Shown here one piece after another: positions 46,068 to 56,573 of a DNA stretch of 64,000 nucleotides. Source of the DNA: Scolanthus callimorphus (taxonomy: Eukaryota; Cnidaria; Anthozoa; Actiniaria; Edwardsiidae); NCBI GenBank assembly GCA_033964015.1, contig CM066912.1, forward strand, positions 19,393,073 through 19,457,072. Reading direction: 5' to 3'. Positions within the stretch are counted from its first letter, which is position 1, and each line of letters begins with the position of its first letter. Below the pieces are notes generated by a model. That model saw only the letters and a list, made by a program, of their open reading frames with translations. It was not told where the DNA came from and did no database searches. A program made the translations under genes and the position numbers.

Positions 46068-47105
46068 ATGTACGGCTGGAATTCCTTGTGTTTTAGGCAT
46101 TGTTTAAGGAATCGCCGCACTAAATGCGCTCTTGTCGCGTTGTTGGTGATATTTGTTGTGGGTTTCTTTCTCCGAAGGCGTCTTTCACAAGAGGTTTGTC
46201 CTATAAAAGACAGTACAACTCAATATTTCCCAGATTTTAAATTCAAGCTTCTGAAACCAACAACTCGACCTCGTTTAAAACAAAATGCGAGCTTTTTTCT
46301 GGTCGTGGTCGTGAATTCTGGACCCAGAGGCAAATACGACTTTAATCTGAGGCAAACCATCAGAAATACTTGGGCATCAGGTATCCCGATTTGCAGTTAT
46401 GGATTAAATACCGACGTCGGACATATCTGGAAGGGTTTCTTCGCTTTGGGAAAGAGTGGAGATGAACATCAAGATGAACGTAATGAGCTGGAGGCAAAAC
46501 GTCACAACGATATGCTGATTGGCGATTTCCATGATACTTACATTCATTTGGTGATAAAAACTTTTATGAGTCATAACTGGGCCATATTTCTGAACGTCCA
46601 GTACATACTGAAAGCAGACACAGACGTATATGTGCGTGTACCACAAGTAGTAAAATGGCTGAGGGACCGAGGCTCACCTAAGCGATTTTACGGCGGGTCC
46701 GTTCATCGTAATTTTTCAGTAGTTCGCAACATGTGTGGGCCCTATCGCAAATGGGCCATCAGTAAAAAGTATTTCGATGAAGACTACTATCCGCCATATT
46801 GTGGAGGGGCATTCCACATCTTATCATCAGATCTAGTCCCTGGTATTATACATTATACTACTATTCGTAGACCGATTCACATAGACGATGCTTATATCGG
46901 TCTCGCGGCGAAATATTTGTTGCGAGTTGCACCAGTTCAGATCCCCGGATTTGAAATACAAGATAATGATTTTGTCAGCCGGTTTCAACGGAAAGAGATA
47001 CGTAACACGTCGGAAATGTTATCTAAACTAGTTATAGGAGATAGGATTGACCCTTATTTGATGCAACGCTTCCATGAATACTATAACTCAGTCTGCGAGA
47101 TATGA
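46068..47105 (+). CDS. Beta-1,3-galactosyl/N-acetylglucosaminyltransferase-like protein (GT31)
   Basis: An intact 345-residue single-exon frame. It is a type II Golgi protein: short basic cytosolic tail, membrane anchor at about 21-35 (ALVALLVIFVVGFFL), stem, then a GT31 catalytic domain. Family motifs in order: RQTIRNTW (95-102), KADTDVYVRVP (182-192, the DxD metal/nucleotide-sugar site), YYPPYCGGAFHILSSD (240-255) and IDDAYIGLAAKYL (272-284). Length is typical for animal B3GALT/B3GNT enzymes. The metal motif is DTD rather than the usual DDD but keeps both outer Asp. N-glycosylation sequons are at N73, N215 and N312. The exact sugar acceptor cannot be told. The start follows CAAAACATG and leaves a complete anchor. 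The neighbours are all repeats. Confidence 0.93.
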   Translation: MYGWNSLCFRHCLRNRRTKCALVALLVIFVVGFFLRRRLSQEVCPIKDSTTQYFPDFKFKLLKPTTRPRLKQNASFFLVVVVNSGPRGKYDFNLRQTIRNTWASGIPICSYGLNTDVGHIWKGFFALGKSGDEHQDERNELEAKRHNDMLIGDFHDTYIHLVIKTFMSHNWAIFLNVQYILKADTDVYVRVPQVVKWLRDRGSPKRFYGGSVHRNFSVVRNMCGPYRKWAISKKYFDEDYYPPYCGGAFHILSSDLVPGIIHYTTIRRPIHIDDAYIGLAAKYLLRVAPVQIPGFEIQDNDFVSRFQRKEIRNTSEMLSKLVIGDRIDPYLMQRFHEYYNSVCEI

Positions 47106-47162
47106 CATGACGTTACGCGACTTGTCTTGGCGTGACGCGACAACCATGTCATGGAAACATAC

Positions 47163-47566
47163 CCGGGGGGGGACTCCCAATATTTTAGACGGGGGTGCTC
47201 GTCGGGAAAATTGATTTTGACCCTAAGGGATAGAAAAATGGGTGTGGCAAACAGCAAATTTATCCCTAAAAGAATGCAAATTTGGCGTGGCGACCGCCGA
47301 ATTTACGCCCAAAAGATAACAAATTTGGCAGGTCAAAACAAATAAAAGCGAATTTTAGGTCTTTTAGGGTTTTCAACCAAGCTTCCTTTGTAAATATCGG
47401 TTCTGGTGTCAGCACCAATATATTTCTGGGCAAGGAGACTCCCCTAAGGGATAGGGCTGATTTTAAACACCCCTAAGAGATAGCACGTCTGTCAATTTTA
47501 TGCCCTAAGGGATAGGACGAGCACCCCCGTCTGAAAATATGGGGAGTCCCCCCCCCCCCCCGGGGG
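47163..47566. mobile_element. MITE with CCCGGGGGGGGACTCCC termini
   Basis: Left end CCCGGGGGGGGACTCCCAAT then GACGGGGGTGCTCGTC. The right end is the reverse complement: GACGAGCACCCCCGTC then GGGGAGTCCCCCCC...CGGGG. CCTAAGGGATAG words recur inside. Flanks GAAACATA and GAACATAG may be a degraded 8 bp target duplication. It starts about 57 bp after the stop of the GT31 gene, so that gene's 3' UTR probably enters it. Confidence 0.8.
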
Positions 47567-47598
47567 AACATAGCAACGCGAATGGGTTGTTTGTTCTT

Positions 47599-47990
47599 TA
47601 TAGCGGAGCTCCAGCACGGGCCGAAGGCCCGCGCTAGCGGAGCACCATACCTATAGTATACGTATAGTATACTATCGAGTTGATTTTTGAACGTCACGGC
47701 ATTATGGATCATTTTGATGACGTCATTGATGACATAAGGGCACGTGACTTTGGTGTAGAGTTCCTCTTATGGTCTTTGAAAGTTTGTCCAAGTTTGGCTT
47801 CTATAGAAGCTACCCTTCGGGAGATATGATTTTTTCTTCATTTTTCTGGTATTAAACCTAGCGTCCGCCGTCCGTCCGCCGTCCGTGTACACATGGGAAC
47901 CCTGTGGTATGCAAAGAAAACATTATATCTCCTCAAGGGAACATGCTAAGACAACCATACTTGGGATATTTTGTCTATGCCACAAGGGGG
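47599..47990. repeat. Dispersed repeat, GCACCATACCTA/GTCCGTCCG family, copy 2
   Basis: Direct-orientation match to 24300-24790 (AGCACCATACCTA, GAGTTGATTTTTGAACGTCACG, GTCCGCCGTCCGTCC, GGGAACCCTGTGG). It begins with a CGGGCCGAAGGCCCG stem at 47618-47632. Confidence 0.7.
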
Positions 47991-48000
47991 TGCTGTAACA

Positions 48001-48665
48001 CGGTCACGTGATGTGACGTCATCGATGACGTCATCAATGATTGAAAATTAATATCTCGTGGGAAGACTCTAAAACAACCAAACTTGGGTAGTGTAGTCTA
48101 GGTCACCAAGAGTGGATTACCAAGAGTTTCCATATTTACTATGTACGCCCGAATCACAGTCAGAAAAGTGTCTATTTTTAGAACTAGGATGCCCGCGAAA
48201 ATTCATCCACAGGGTTCCCACTTTCTCGCCACGCGAACAGTTGAGAGATCCAGCCTAAAATTAAATCGCAGATCAATGGAAACACCGTTAAAATCGCAAA
48301 GATAAGGTAGGATATTCTCTATTTTGTTGTGTATTGTGTATACGAGCATTCGAGCCTGAGCATTCGAATACTTTCGCGCGCGAAACTCAAATCTAAAAAT
48401 AGACACTTTTCTGACTGTGATGTGGACAAATACAGTAGGGAAAGATTCTAACTCTTGTTAATCCAAACTTTGGTAGTGTTGTCTAGGTCACCAGGTGAGC
48501 GAAATAAAGTGGTCACGTGATATGACGTCATCGATGACGTCATCTATGCTTGAAAAATTAATATCTCGTGAACGGAAGACTCTAAAACAACCAAACTTTG
48601 GTAGTGTTGTCAAGGTCACCAGGTGAGCGAAATGAAGTGGCCAGGTGATGTGATGTCATCTATGC
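48001..48665. repeat. Three-unit tandem repeat carrying double CRE palindromes
   Basis: Unit: GGTCACGTGATRTGACGTCA, TCGATGACGTCATC, GAAAATTAATATCTCGTG, AAGACTCTAAAACAACCAAA and GTAGTGTTGTC-AGGTCACCA. Copies begin near 48003, 48511 and 48630. The third lacks most of the CRE block. Copy 1 is separated from copy 2 by the MITE at 48153-48421. Confidence 0.8.
48153..48421. mobile_element. MITE with ATCACAGTCAGAAAAGTGTC termini
   Basis: A perfect 30 bp inverted repeat (48153-48182 and 48392-48421), starting ATCACAGTCAGAAAAGTGTC. The interior is 209 bp with no coding capacity. The immediate flanks do not show a clear target duplication. Confidence 0.85.
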
Positions 48666-48680
48666 TTGAAAAATTATTGC

Positions 48681-48958
48681 CTTTATTGTACTTTTGAATC
48701 ATTCCATTTGGAGGGATTAATATCTTAATTTTTCTGATGGAGGTTTTTATCTCACTTGACAGGATGCTTATTTTCGTCCATGTATTTGTATTGTGTCAAT
48801 GCAGCAACATACCGGGGAAAACACTGTTGTATACATATCAGAGACATTGTTTCTTAAAAAGCCTATAGTATAAACCATGTAACATGAGAATCCCTTTCAT
48901 TCACACATAAAATTTATAACCAGGAGCACCGCTAGCCAGTGGCTAAATCTATATATTA
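48681..48958 (+). repeat. Dispersed repeat, GGAGCNCCGCT family, long copy
   Basis: Starts CTTTATTGTAC, contains ATCATTCCATTTGGAGGGAT and GTGTCAATGCAGC, and ends AGGAGCACCGCTAGCCAGTG then TAAATCTATATATTA. Full-length relative of 18383-18615 (inverted). The following 48959-49460 has no supported feature. Confidence 0.75.
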
Positions 48959-49460
48959 TGTTCCTGCAAGCAAAAGAAGGCACCCTTGAATCATCTAGGA
49001 CGTCTTTCGACATGGGCGTTGAATGTGAACTTGAACTTTCTTTCATATATATATGCACTTTCTTTATACACGTAAATCCATCAGTTAAAAATACACTACA
49101 AAGATAATATATACTAGCTGATGCTCGTGAAAAATTCACGGAGTGTAAGGGGAAATTTATTTTACTTAAAGTGCTCTCTGTTTAAAAAAAATCACAATGG
49201 CCATATGGATGTGGGGAGGCGTTCATGATTTACCCCTTCCATAAACTGCTGGATTTACATTACTAATAACCTCCCATCAGCATGAGTACCCCGTCCCAAC
49301 ATGCCGAAATAAATAAAGTGAGCCCAAAAGGATTTTTTTTTTGCACTGGTCTCCCTGATTGGTGCGACAAAATCACGTGTGTGTCCGTCTCTCAAATCGA
49401 TCAAAGAACCCGTGAAAATCAAAAGCGCAATTTGACTTCGGAATTGTTTGTATGTTTATC

Positions 49461-49700
49461 ATAGAGCGGATTTCACATGACTGTCAAGACTTGTTATGTA
49501 ATGACGATTGTTTTGCGTTCTCATTGGCTACTCGTTTTTCTCATCCAATCAAGTTCTGTAATTACTTAGTAATTGCTTCGGCTTGTGATTAGCTGAGAAA
49601 AAAGCCATTTATGAGCAAGTTGTGATTTTCTTGATTCTGATTGGCTAGAGATTGCTCAATTGCAATTGCTTTCACGACAGTCATGTGAAAACCGCTCTAT
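49461..49700. mobile_element. MITE, TAGAGCGG family, copy 2 (well preserved)
   Basis: ATAGAGCGGATTTCACATGA then CTGTC at the left; GACAGTCATGTGAAAACCGCTCTAT at the right. 240 bp. The interior TGTAATTACTTAGTAATTGC and GATTGGCTA words match the degraded copy at 7354-7607. Confidence 0.88.
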
Positions 49701-49797
49701 CTCAGTGAGGGGAGAGAAGAAACAGGTCAAGTAAAAATGGTCTAAGGACTAAGAATTTTTTTTAGTGTATATTGTTTATATTTTTTCGGCTTTATCC

Positions 49798-49920
49798 CTC
49801 GCTTAAAAAATAGCTTGAATTAGAACTTAGCCCAATGTGAATCTTTTCCAACAAAAACATGCCCACTGGAGGGACTTCCTCCTTCTCTTCGGGATTGTGG
49901 TCCTTCGTTTTGCGATAGAG
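49798..49920 (+). repeat. Long dispersed repeat, truncated copy 3 of 3
   Basis: TAGCTTGAATTAGAACTTAG, CTTTTCCAACAAAAACATGC and TTCCTCCTTCT match the first 120 bp of 13822-14466 and 27681-28222, after which similarity ends. From 49921 to 50813 no gene is supported. Confidence 0.7.
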
Positions 49921-50813
49921 CCGTCAGGATTTATACTTAGAGAATATTATTCATGACCTTCACGGACTTTGTTTTGTAAATGTGTTATTTCGACTTGTGC
50001 TCCGAGGGAGGCAAGGTAGTGTGTACGTTTGTTGAAACTTTACCCCATGGTCACCGCTGGAATTGACTGATACATTATCCGCATAGAATATTTGGTATAC
50101 GAGATATACGCATTTGAAGACCAATTGTATTGTGGAATGGTACACCAAAATGGACGCTAATATCGACTGTCACAAAAGCGTAGAAAAACTACAAATAATC
50201 ACACAAATTCAAGTGTCATATTGTGAAACCGATGAATTTGGAAACATTTGCGCGACAAAACTTGTTTTATTCGTATCTTCAAGGCAAAATAACAGACGAA
50301 TTAGACGTTTTTTTTGTGTGTGGCATTGCGGTAAATAACTAAGAACTTGCGGCGATGCGCTATTATAAAATAATTTAGATAGTACGCGCGCTCTGATTGG
50401 CTTAGAGCCATGTTTGCATTTCCCTGTGCAAACATGGTTGTGACGTAACACTTGAGTGATTGGCGAGCCGGTGATTTCAAAACTTAGGTTAGGAAAAAGT
50501 AACATGTTTTAGGCAAAAACATTTATTGAGAAGTTAATATTACTTGGGTAGACACTTGACAACGCACATTGAATTCACATAAAGCATGAGACTCGTAAAA
50601 TAACATTGTTTTTGCTTCTTTACCTGAGTTCGGCACACAGTTCGACAGTCACAAAGTCTAGTTCGCCAGTCTCGTTTTGTAAATCTTAACTAATTCTGCC
50701 TCTGGATCCTCGAGTATTAAATGTTTGACAAGCCCAGAAGGTGGAAACAGCTGGATTCCTTTCTTCTTTGCCATGTTTGCCGTAAATAAAGCGTTCAAAT
50801 TCGCTCTTCGCTG

Positions 50814-51390
50814 CTAAAGCATCAACATTACAAATGCCATAGTTCCGCTGCCAAATATGCAAGTTCTTGCTCGGGAGAGATTTTGTTTCGGCTTCATAGA
50901 CGAAGAAACTCGGCCAACACACATATGTAAAGCAACGGCTTCTGTACTAAAGTTAGCCTGCTTGCAGGCGGTACTGAGTGTTTTTATCGCGGAAAACCGG
51001 TCCGTTCGATGAGCGGGCCCCATCTTGGAATTTTGAGGCGCGCGGTCCCGGGGGCGAGCGCAAAAATCGGCCGAAGCAAAAATCGCCCCCGGGACCGCGC
51101 GCCTCAAAATTCCAAGATGGGGCCCGCTCATCGAACGGACCGGTTTTCCGCGATAAAAATACCAGTACCGCCTGCAAGCAGGCTATACTAAAGTCTTCTG
51201 TTCGCCTTCTGTCATAATTATTTTGTATTTTGAATGGAAGATAGGCTCCATTTAAAACCACGAATGTCATTTTAAACCACTTCGCTTGCCACGCCATCTC
51301 AAAAAAACTTGCAGTCCGATCAGAGAGATCAGAGATTGACAAATCATGCGATAGAAGGAGCGCTCTGATTGGCTGATGCGGCCTTTTCAT
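50814..51390 (-). pseudogene. Open frame split by a hairpin element
   Basis: The minus-strand sequence 51390-51195 (MKRPHQPIRALLLSHDL...) and 50953-50814 (...STEAVALHMCVGR...) are in the same frame once the element at 50954-51185 and one 9 bp duplicate are removed, giving about 111 codons without a stop. I recognise no domain, and part of the left half (AATCAGAGCGCTCC) resembles other element edges, so the frame may itself be repeat-derived. Confidence 0.25.
50954..51185. mobile_element. Hairpin MITE with a perfect 9 bp target duplication
   Basis: TAGCCTGCTTGCAGGCGGTA at the left and the reverse complement ending CCGCCTGCAAGCAGGCTA at the right; the arms pair almost along their whole length (about 110 bp each) to a loop near 51060-51080. 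TACTAAAGT flanks both sides (50945-50953, 51186-51194). A 9 bp duplication points to the Mutator-like superfamily. GC-rich (GGGCCCCATCTTGG, CGCGCGGTCCCGGG) against AT-rich surroundings. Confidence 0.92.
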
Positions 51391-51480
51391 CTGTATGGAG
51401 AATTTAGAGTCTCATCCACTTCAAAAACTTACTATCTATATTCCACGTGCATTTTATTTTTGTAGATAATTATTTTATAA

Positions 51481-51666
51481 AACAAATAAAACACAGTTCC
51501 CGTGACTGCACATGCTTATGCAAACCTCGATGTGGTTTGGAGAATTCTCGAGCAGGTGCAAACACTCGCCTGCGGCTCGTGTTTCCATTGATCTGCTCTC
51601 GAATTCTCCCACCACATCTCGGTTTGCATAAGCCTGTGCAGTCACGGAAACTGTGTTTTATTTGTT
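51481..51666. mobile_element. Hairpin MITE-like palindrome (186 bp)
   Basis: AACAAATAAAACACAGTT...AACTGTGTTTTATTTGTT. GTGACTGCACATGCTTATGC and GAGAATTCTCGAGCAG pair inward around CTCGCCTGCGGCTCG. Confidence 0.88.
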
Positions 51667-51778
51667 AATTATTGTGCCCTTCGGTGTGCGACATTTTGCT
51701 CTTAAGCTGCGCGGTATTGCGGTAAGCAATTTAAAATATTGCGGTGTTGTTTTGTCCTGCGGTGCGCGGGATTTTGTC

Positions 51779-52028
51779 TTAAGGTCTCGTGAAAGGTAAA
51801 AATGTAAAAATTCATAAATGACTTTTTTCCGAAATTCATTTGATATAGTCCTAAAGTATATTTCTAAAACCTCAAATGACGCGTCAACTGTTTTCCTAGG
51901 CTTGCCCATTCTTTTGTATTGCCCGCCACTCATTTTCAGTAATTTAATTAATTTTACACGCATTTTCTAGCACTTAATTTTAGGTCAAATTTTCACCTTC
52001 GCGAAGCTCCTGACACCGCACGATTTAA
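51779..52028 (+). repeat. TTAAGGTCTC family, left-end copy
   Basis: Nearly identical to 8273-8519 (TTAAGGTCTCGTGAAAGGTA, GACTTTTTTCCGAAATTCAT, CGCGAAGCTCCTGAC, GCACGATTTAAG). This copy continues as GATTTAAGAGCG where the other is interrupted by the TTA-flanked element. The matching right end was not found. Confidence 0.8.
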
Positions 52029-53133
52029 GAGCGAATGCACACAAAAATCGAGCAATGGGCGGTCAGAGCTCAAAATTGTTTTACCCTCATTTTAAGTTTG
52101 TAGCAAGATTTTAGTGAGATTAAGACCGTTATAGGGTTTTTTTTCGCAGTCCGGGGGGATTTTTTCGATTTTTTCGAGATTTACGTTTTCGCCCGTCTGA
52201 GGCCAGTTATTTAAGCGAAATTCAAGGCGCCCAAAAATGCCTCGCGTAGTTTTTATAACGATATTTGCAGTGGATTTACCACTTAATTTTCGATCAACAG
52301 ATAATAAACAATTGATCCAGTTGGTAATTCCGGATTAAGATCATATTTATGTCCTCGATTAACACCATTCTTTCGAAGCCACTTGACAACACAGTATTTT
52401 ACTGGCTAAAGTAAATGCCGAATTTAGGTACGGGGCCATTCTTCAAATCAGCTCAAATTCTAGAATTAGAACAAGGAGAGGTAGTATTTTAAGACTATAT
52501 AAACATTTCTTTGGCTTTTTCCTTGAGCGCCCCAAAATTGAAGGACGAATTCGGTAGATTTCACGCTAATAGCGGGTTATTTGACCCGCCGACCTGTGCG
52601 TATCAAGTTGCGGAGAGTGAAATCAAACTAGAAAACAGCCTCTATTTCCCAGTTAATAGAATTAAGATTGTGAGACTTACGTTTTGGTGGAGTTATTTCA
52701 AGGGATCCAGTGTGGTCTTTGCAGCAAAACAATCGGTTTCGGCGTGGTATTAAAATAGGGAACTCCAACGCGGTGCGCGGTAGGCATGTCCTCCCAGTCC
52801 AAAGTAAATAGCAACATAACTGCTTGAACTTTAGTTCAGCTAGTTTTTTTCAGGATAAATCCTTGTAGAGAAATATCAGCACTCTAATGGAAACAGACGA
52901 ACATCTATAGATCTTGCTCGGTTGTCTAGGATGTCAGGGACGACGTGAGAATTCACAATGGTTTGGAACAGAATTCATGATTCTCGTGTACTGATTTCTC
53001 AAATCACCACACTTCAGGCCTTATCCTTACAAATGGTCGCATCCTCAATTTAATGTACTGTATGTGGTCGATAACTACGGTGGCGTGTTGTGAGGGCCAT
53101 TTTTAACTTTTTTATAACTGTGTCGAATTGTTT
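52029..53133. other. Gene-free stretch
   Basis: An 80-residue frame at 52511-52753 has no domain or splice context. Otherwise nothing recognised. Confidence 0.45.
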
Positions 53134-53717
53134 TAGGTTGCCAGTTGCGACTTACGTTGCGACTTAGGTTGCGACTTACGTTGCTAGTTGCGACTTAGGT
53201 TGACACTTACGTTGACAGTTACGTTGCGACTTAGGTTGACACTTAAGTTGCTAGTTAGGTTGCGACTTACGTTGCGACTTACGTTGCGACTTAGGTTGCT
53301 AGTTGCGACTTACGTTGCGAGTTAGATTGCTAGTTGCGACTTAGGTTGCGACTTAGGTTGCGACTTAGGTTGCGACTTAGGTTGCGACTTACGTTGCGAC
53401 TTACGTTGCGACTTAGGTTGCGACTTAGGTTGCGACTTAGGTTGCGACTTAGGTTGCGACTTACGTTGCGACTTAGGGTGCGACTTAGGTTGCGACTTAG
53501 GTTGCGAGTTACGTTGCGACTTACGTTGCGACTTAGGTTGCTAGTTGCGACTTACGTTGCGAGTTAGATTGCTAGTTGCGACTTAGGTTGCGACTTAGGT
53601 TGCGACTTAGGTTGCGACTTAGGTTGCGACTTAGGTTGCGACTTAGGTTGCGACTTAGGTTGCGACTTAGGTTGCGAGTTACGTTGCGACTTACGTTGCG
53701 AGTTACATCGCAACTTT
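53134..53717. repeat. 12 bp minisatellite (GTTGCGACTTAG)
   Basis: About 48 units of GTTGCGACTTA(G/C), with variants CTAGTTGCGACT and GAGTTAGATT. A longer pattern (GTTGCGAGTTAGATTGCTAG) recurs 240 bp apart, near 53315 and 53555, showing 20-unit duplication. The plus-strand Leu-Arg and minus-strand Gln-Pro-Lys-Ser frames are repeat artefacts. The array ends 55 bp before the ATG of the HECT gene, so it sits in its promoter or 5' UTR. Confidence 0.95.
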
Positions 53718-53772
53718 AGACCGCGAACCTTTGACTGCGGGCTCACCTGGGGGCTCACACGTGTCTCTAAAC

Positions 53773-53805
53773 ATGGCTACTCCGGCTACATCGGACACGG
53801 AAAAG
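53773..53805 (+). CDS. HECT gene exon 1 (start)
   Basis: ATG GCT ACT...GAA AAG encodes MATPATSDTEK and ends at a strong donor AAG|GTAGGT. The ATG follows TCTAAAC; an E-box CACGTG lies just upstream (53758-53763). Phase 0 join to 55654. Confidence 0.7.
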
Positions 53806-54308
53806 GTAGGTAATTACTTATTATTTTCACTCATTAGCTTGTAATATCCAATGCACTGTTAACATGGATGTTTTCATGTGAATTTGAACGGCCATATGGC
53901 ATATTTATGACTACTGCCTCGTGTTTAATACCTACGTAACCGAGGCTTGAAACAAAAGCAATATGGTAGGGAGGCAAACTTCAGAATGGATATGGATGGA
54001 TAACTTATTTTCTTTGTTTCAAATCATGCCTCGAGAGTTTGTTAAAAAATGGAGCTTGGATTCTGCAGTTGAACCGCTCGAGGAATACATTTACGTTGAA
54101 AGTTTAGCTCCAGGAGTTTTGTCCTATTTTTGGTCCCCGGGAATTTAATAATCGCAATCCTAATACGGTCTTGGATTGTTATCTTGTCTCGCCCTCCTTT
54201 ATTTTCTTTTATTTTCGATCACAAAATTGGTATCGGAGAACTACTTTGTAGTGCGGAGTGTGGTACTGTGCATTCGATTTTCATGTATGACAGTTTTTGT
54301 ACCGGATA

Positions 54309-55092
54309 GGTACAAAACGCTGACCCCCGGTCCATGGACCCCCCCCCCCCCCCCCCCAGTCCATTGATCCCCAGTCCATGAACCTCTTCCCCCTCTTGTT
54401 AAAATTTGGGAAATGTCTTACCTTTTGCTCTGAAAGTAAAAAGACGTATACTATCCGGCAGCTCTTGATGTTCCGTGTTGTTGTCATAAAATTAGAACTC
54501 GCCAGGAGCCTAACACTCGCAGTTTTTTCGGCCAATCAAAAGAACTTTGCAAATGTATAGCAAACCCTCCTTTCCAATTCCTGGCATCTTTTCTAGGTTC
54601 TTCAAGGATTGTCGGTAGAAAAACATATGTAAAAACCGATTTAGGGACATTTTGTTGCTTGATCATTTAGCACAAATGCCCAGGCGTTCCCTACTTCCTT
54701 GCCTGTGCGATTGTATGTACATAGAAGTGCCTGGGAGTTGTCTGATACTGAAAGAAAACAAAAATCGAACAAGAAAATGTCTCTAAATCAGCCTTTATTG
54801 ACTTAGTTACCGACAATCCTTCTAGAAGCTAGAAGAGATACCAAGGATTGGAAAGGAGGGCTATACAATATTTGCAAAGTTCTTTTGACCGGCTGAAAAA
54901 TCTGCGAGCTAATTTTATACAACATGTTGAACATTGAGAGCTGCTTGGATGGTTCTTGCATATCAATCTAAAGCTCGGTAAGACATTCCCAATTTCCACA
55001 TTCCCATTCCCAATTTCCACCGGGTCCAAGAGGGTCCATGAACCGGTCCGTGGACTGGGGGTCCATGGACCGGGGGTCAGCATTTTGTACCT
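54309..55092. mobile_element. Inverted-repeat element in intron 1 of the HECT gene
   Basis: GGTACAAAACGCTGACCCCC at the left and the reverse complement of GGTACAAAATGCTGACCCCC at the right. Inversion continues for about 350 bp per arm with divergence (TTTGGGAAATGTCTTACC, AAAGAACTTTGCAAATGTAT, GATTGTCGGTA). It contains poly(C) at 54340-54357 and GGTCCATGGACC palindromes. No coding capacity. Confidence 0.75.
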
Positions 55093-55653
55093 ACCCTTTT
55101 GTACCACTGATATGATTTGCATACCTCACAATCCTGGCCTGATTAATTGATTGAATATTTTGTTTGCATCCTTGATTTCCTGCTAACTTAATCCAACACA
55201 CATGTTATAAATTAAATATATCCAAGTGCAATCTACAAATGTTCCCTTTTAGAGAAACTATTTTTTCTTTTGGGTTACTTTTGTTTGTAATTGATGAAGT
55301 CATACCACATGACTTGGTTGTTGCACGGTCCTTAATTATGACAACTTCATCCATTTTGGCTGTCTGAGGATGATCACTTGAGCCACGAAAATGGATACTG
55401 TGCTTCATGTGCGATCCATATGAGCAATAAAAAAGCATCTGACCCCCCACCTCCACCCCTCTGGAATTTCCAAATTCCTTCCATGTGGAGGTGGTGGACT
55501 AAGTTATTGCAACTAAACTCTGTGGGATTACTGCAATTGTGTTTCAAGTCATGTACAAATGAAATTTTGCCAGCCTTTTTAAAACATATGACCTACTTGT
55601 CTAATGACATTTTGTTTCTTTTTGGTTTACTGTATTGTTCTTCCTACTTTTAG

Positions 55654-55719
55654 GTCTGTAATTTTTTGTTGAAACGTGATGTTGATTGCTCTGTCATTGA
55701 AAACTTCAGAAAAAACAAG
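55654..55719 (+). CDS. HECT gene exon 2 (SAM-like domain, first part)
   Basis: 22 codons (VCNFLLKRDVDCSVIENF...) between acceptor CTACTTTTAG and donor AAG|GTATGG. FLL-x-FRKN followed in exon 3 by DSDLEMLGM matches the helix pattern of SAM domains. Confidence 0.7.
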
Positions 55720-56573
55720 GTATGGGTCACATCGCACCAATAAATAATATAATTTCTATTTGGTACTTTTGATGATGTAATTCCCTTTGGGAATCCTGTT
55801 AATATAAATATCACTCCTTAACAGTCGTTGTTCACTTGACATAGCACATTACCTGTTAGTAACCGGGGCCTATCTTACTTGTTTTACTTGACATTGCAGA
55901 CACAGGTTCAATCCTCCTCAAACATTCGTTTGCCATTTATTGTATAAAGTAGAAATGTTTTCTATTCGCCAGAGCGAAGGGAAAGAGAATAGTCGAATGA
56001 CTATTTCTAAGAAGAGAGGTTGCGTTAGTCATTTGGCAACCTCTTCAATCTAGTGTAATAGGCATGATCAGGAGAAATGCATGTATAGGAAATCACACGA
56101 CTTCAGGTTCTATTTAGAATAAACATTCATGACTGAGTTTTTCAAAAGTATCAAAATTGCACAACAAGCCCGTAGCGTGAGTGTAATTTTAGCTTTTTTT
56201 GGAAAACTCATGTTTATTCAAAATTGAACAAGAAAAGTTGAGTGATTTCTTGTTACTGCAGTTTTCAATATTCTGTGAACTCTTGCCAGTGATTTCCAAC
56301 TGCCTTCATTCAAACTCTAAATTCTTAACGGAATTACATTTTGTGATTATATGTAGATGTTCAGGCAAGCCTGTGGCCGCGTAGCACTAAGTTCAACAGA
56401 GTGGAGATAAGGAATTAACCATGTGTGAAAGCTAACATGCTAATGAAATGGTCCCATGTGTGCTTCTGAGCGTTAGCCCTAGTAAGCGGAGAAAGAGAAA
56501 AAAATCTCTGACCCCCTCTCTGACTCCCCCTCTTTCTAACAGATTAAAATTTGATTGTCATTTTTTTTTACAG

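Noticed and set aside
50953..51217. Pairs of similar frames on both strands (SGPHLGILRRAVPG-type)
   Set aside because: They are mirror translations of the self-complementary MITE at 50954-51185.
53334..53758. Leu-Arg repeat frame and Gln-Pro-Lys-Ser repeat frame
   Set aside because: Direct translations of the 12 bp minisatellite on the two strands.
55905..55925. GGTTCAATCC, a polymerase III B-box match
   Set aside because: No A box within 80 bp upstream and no foldable tRNA arms; it lies in intron 2 of the HECT gene.
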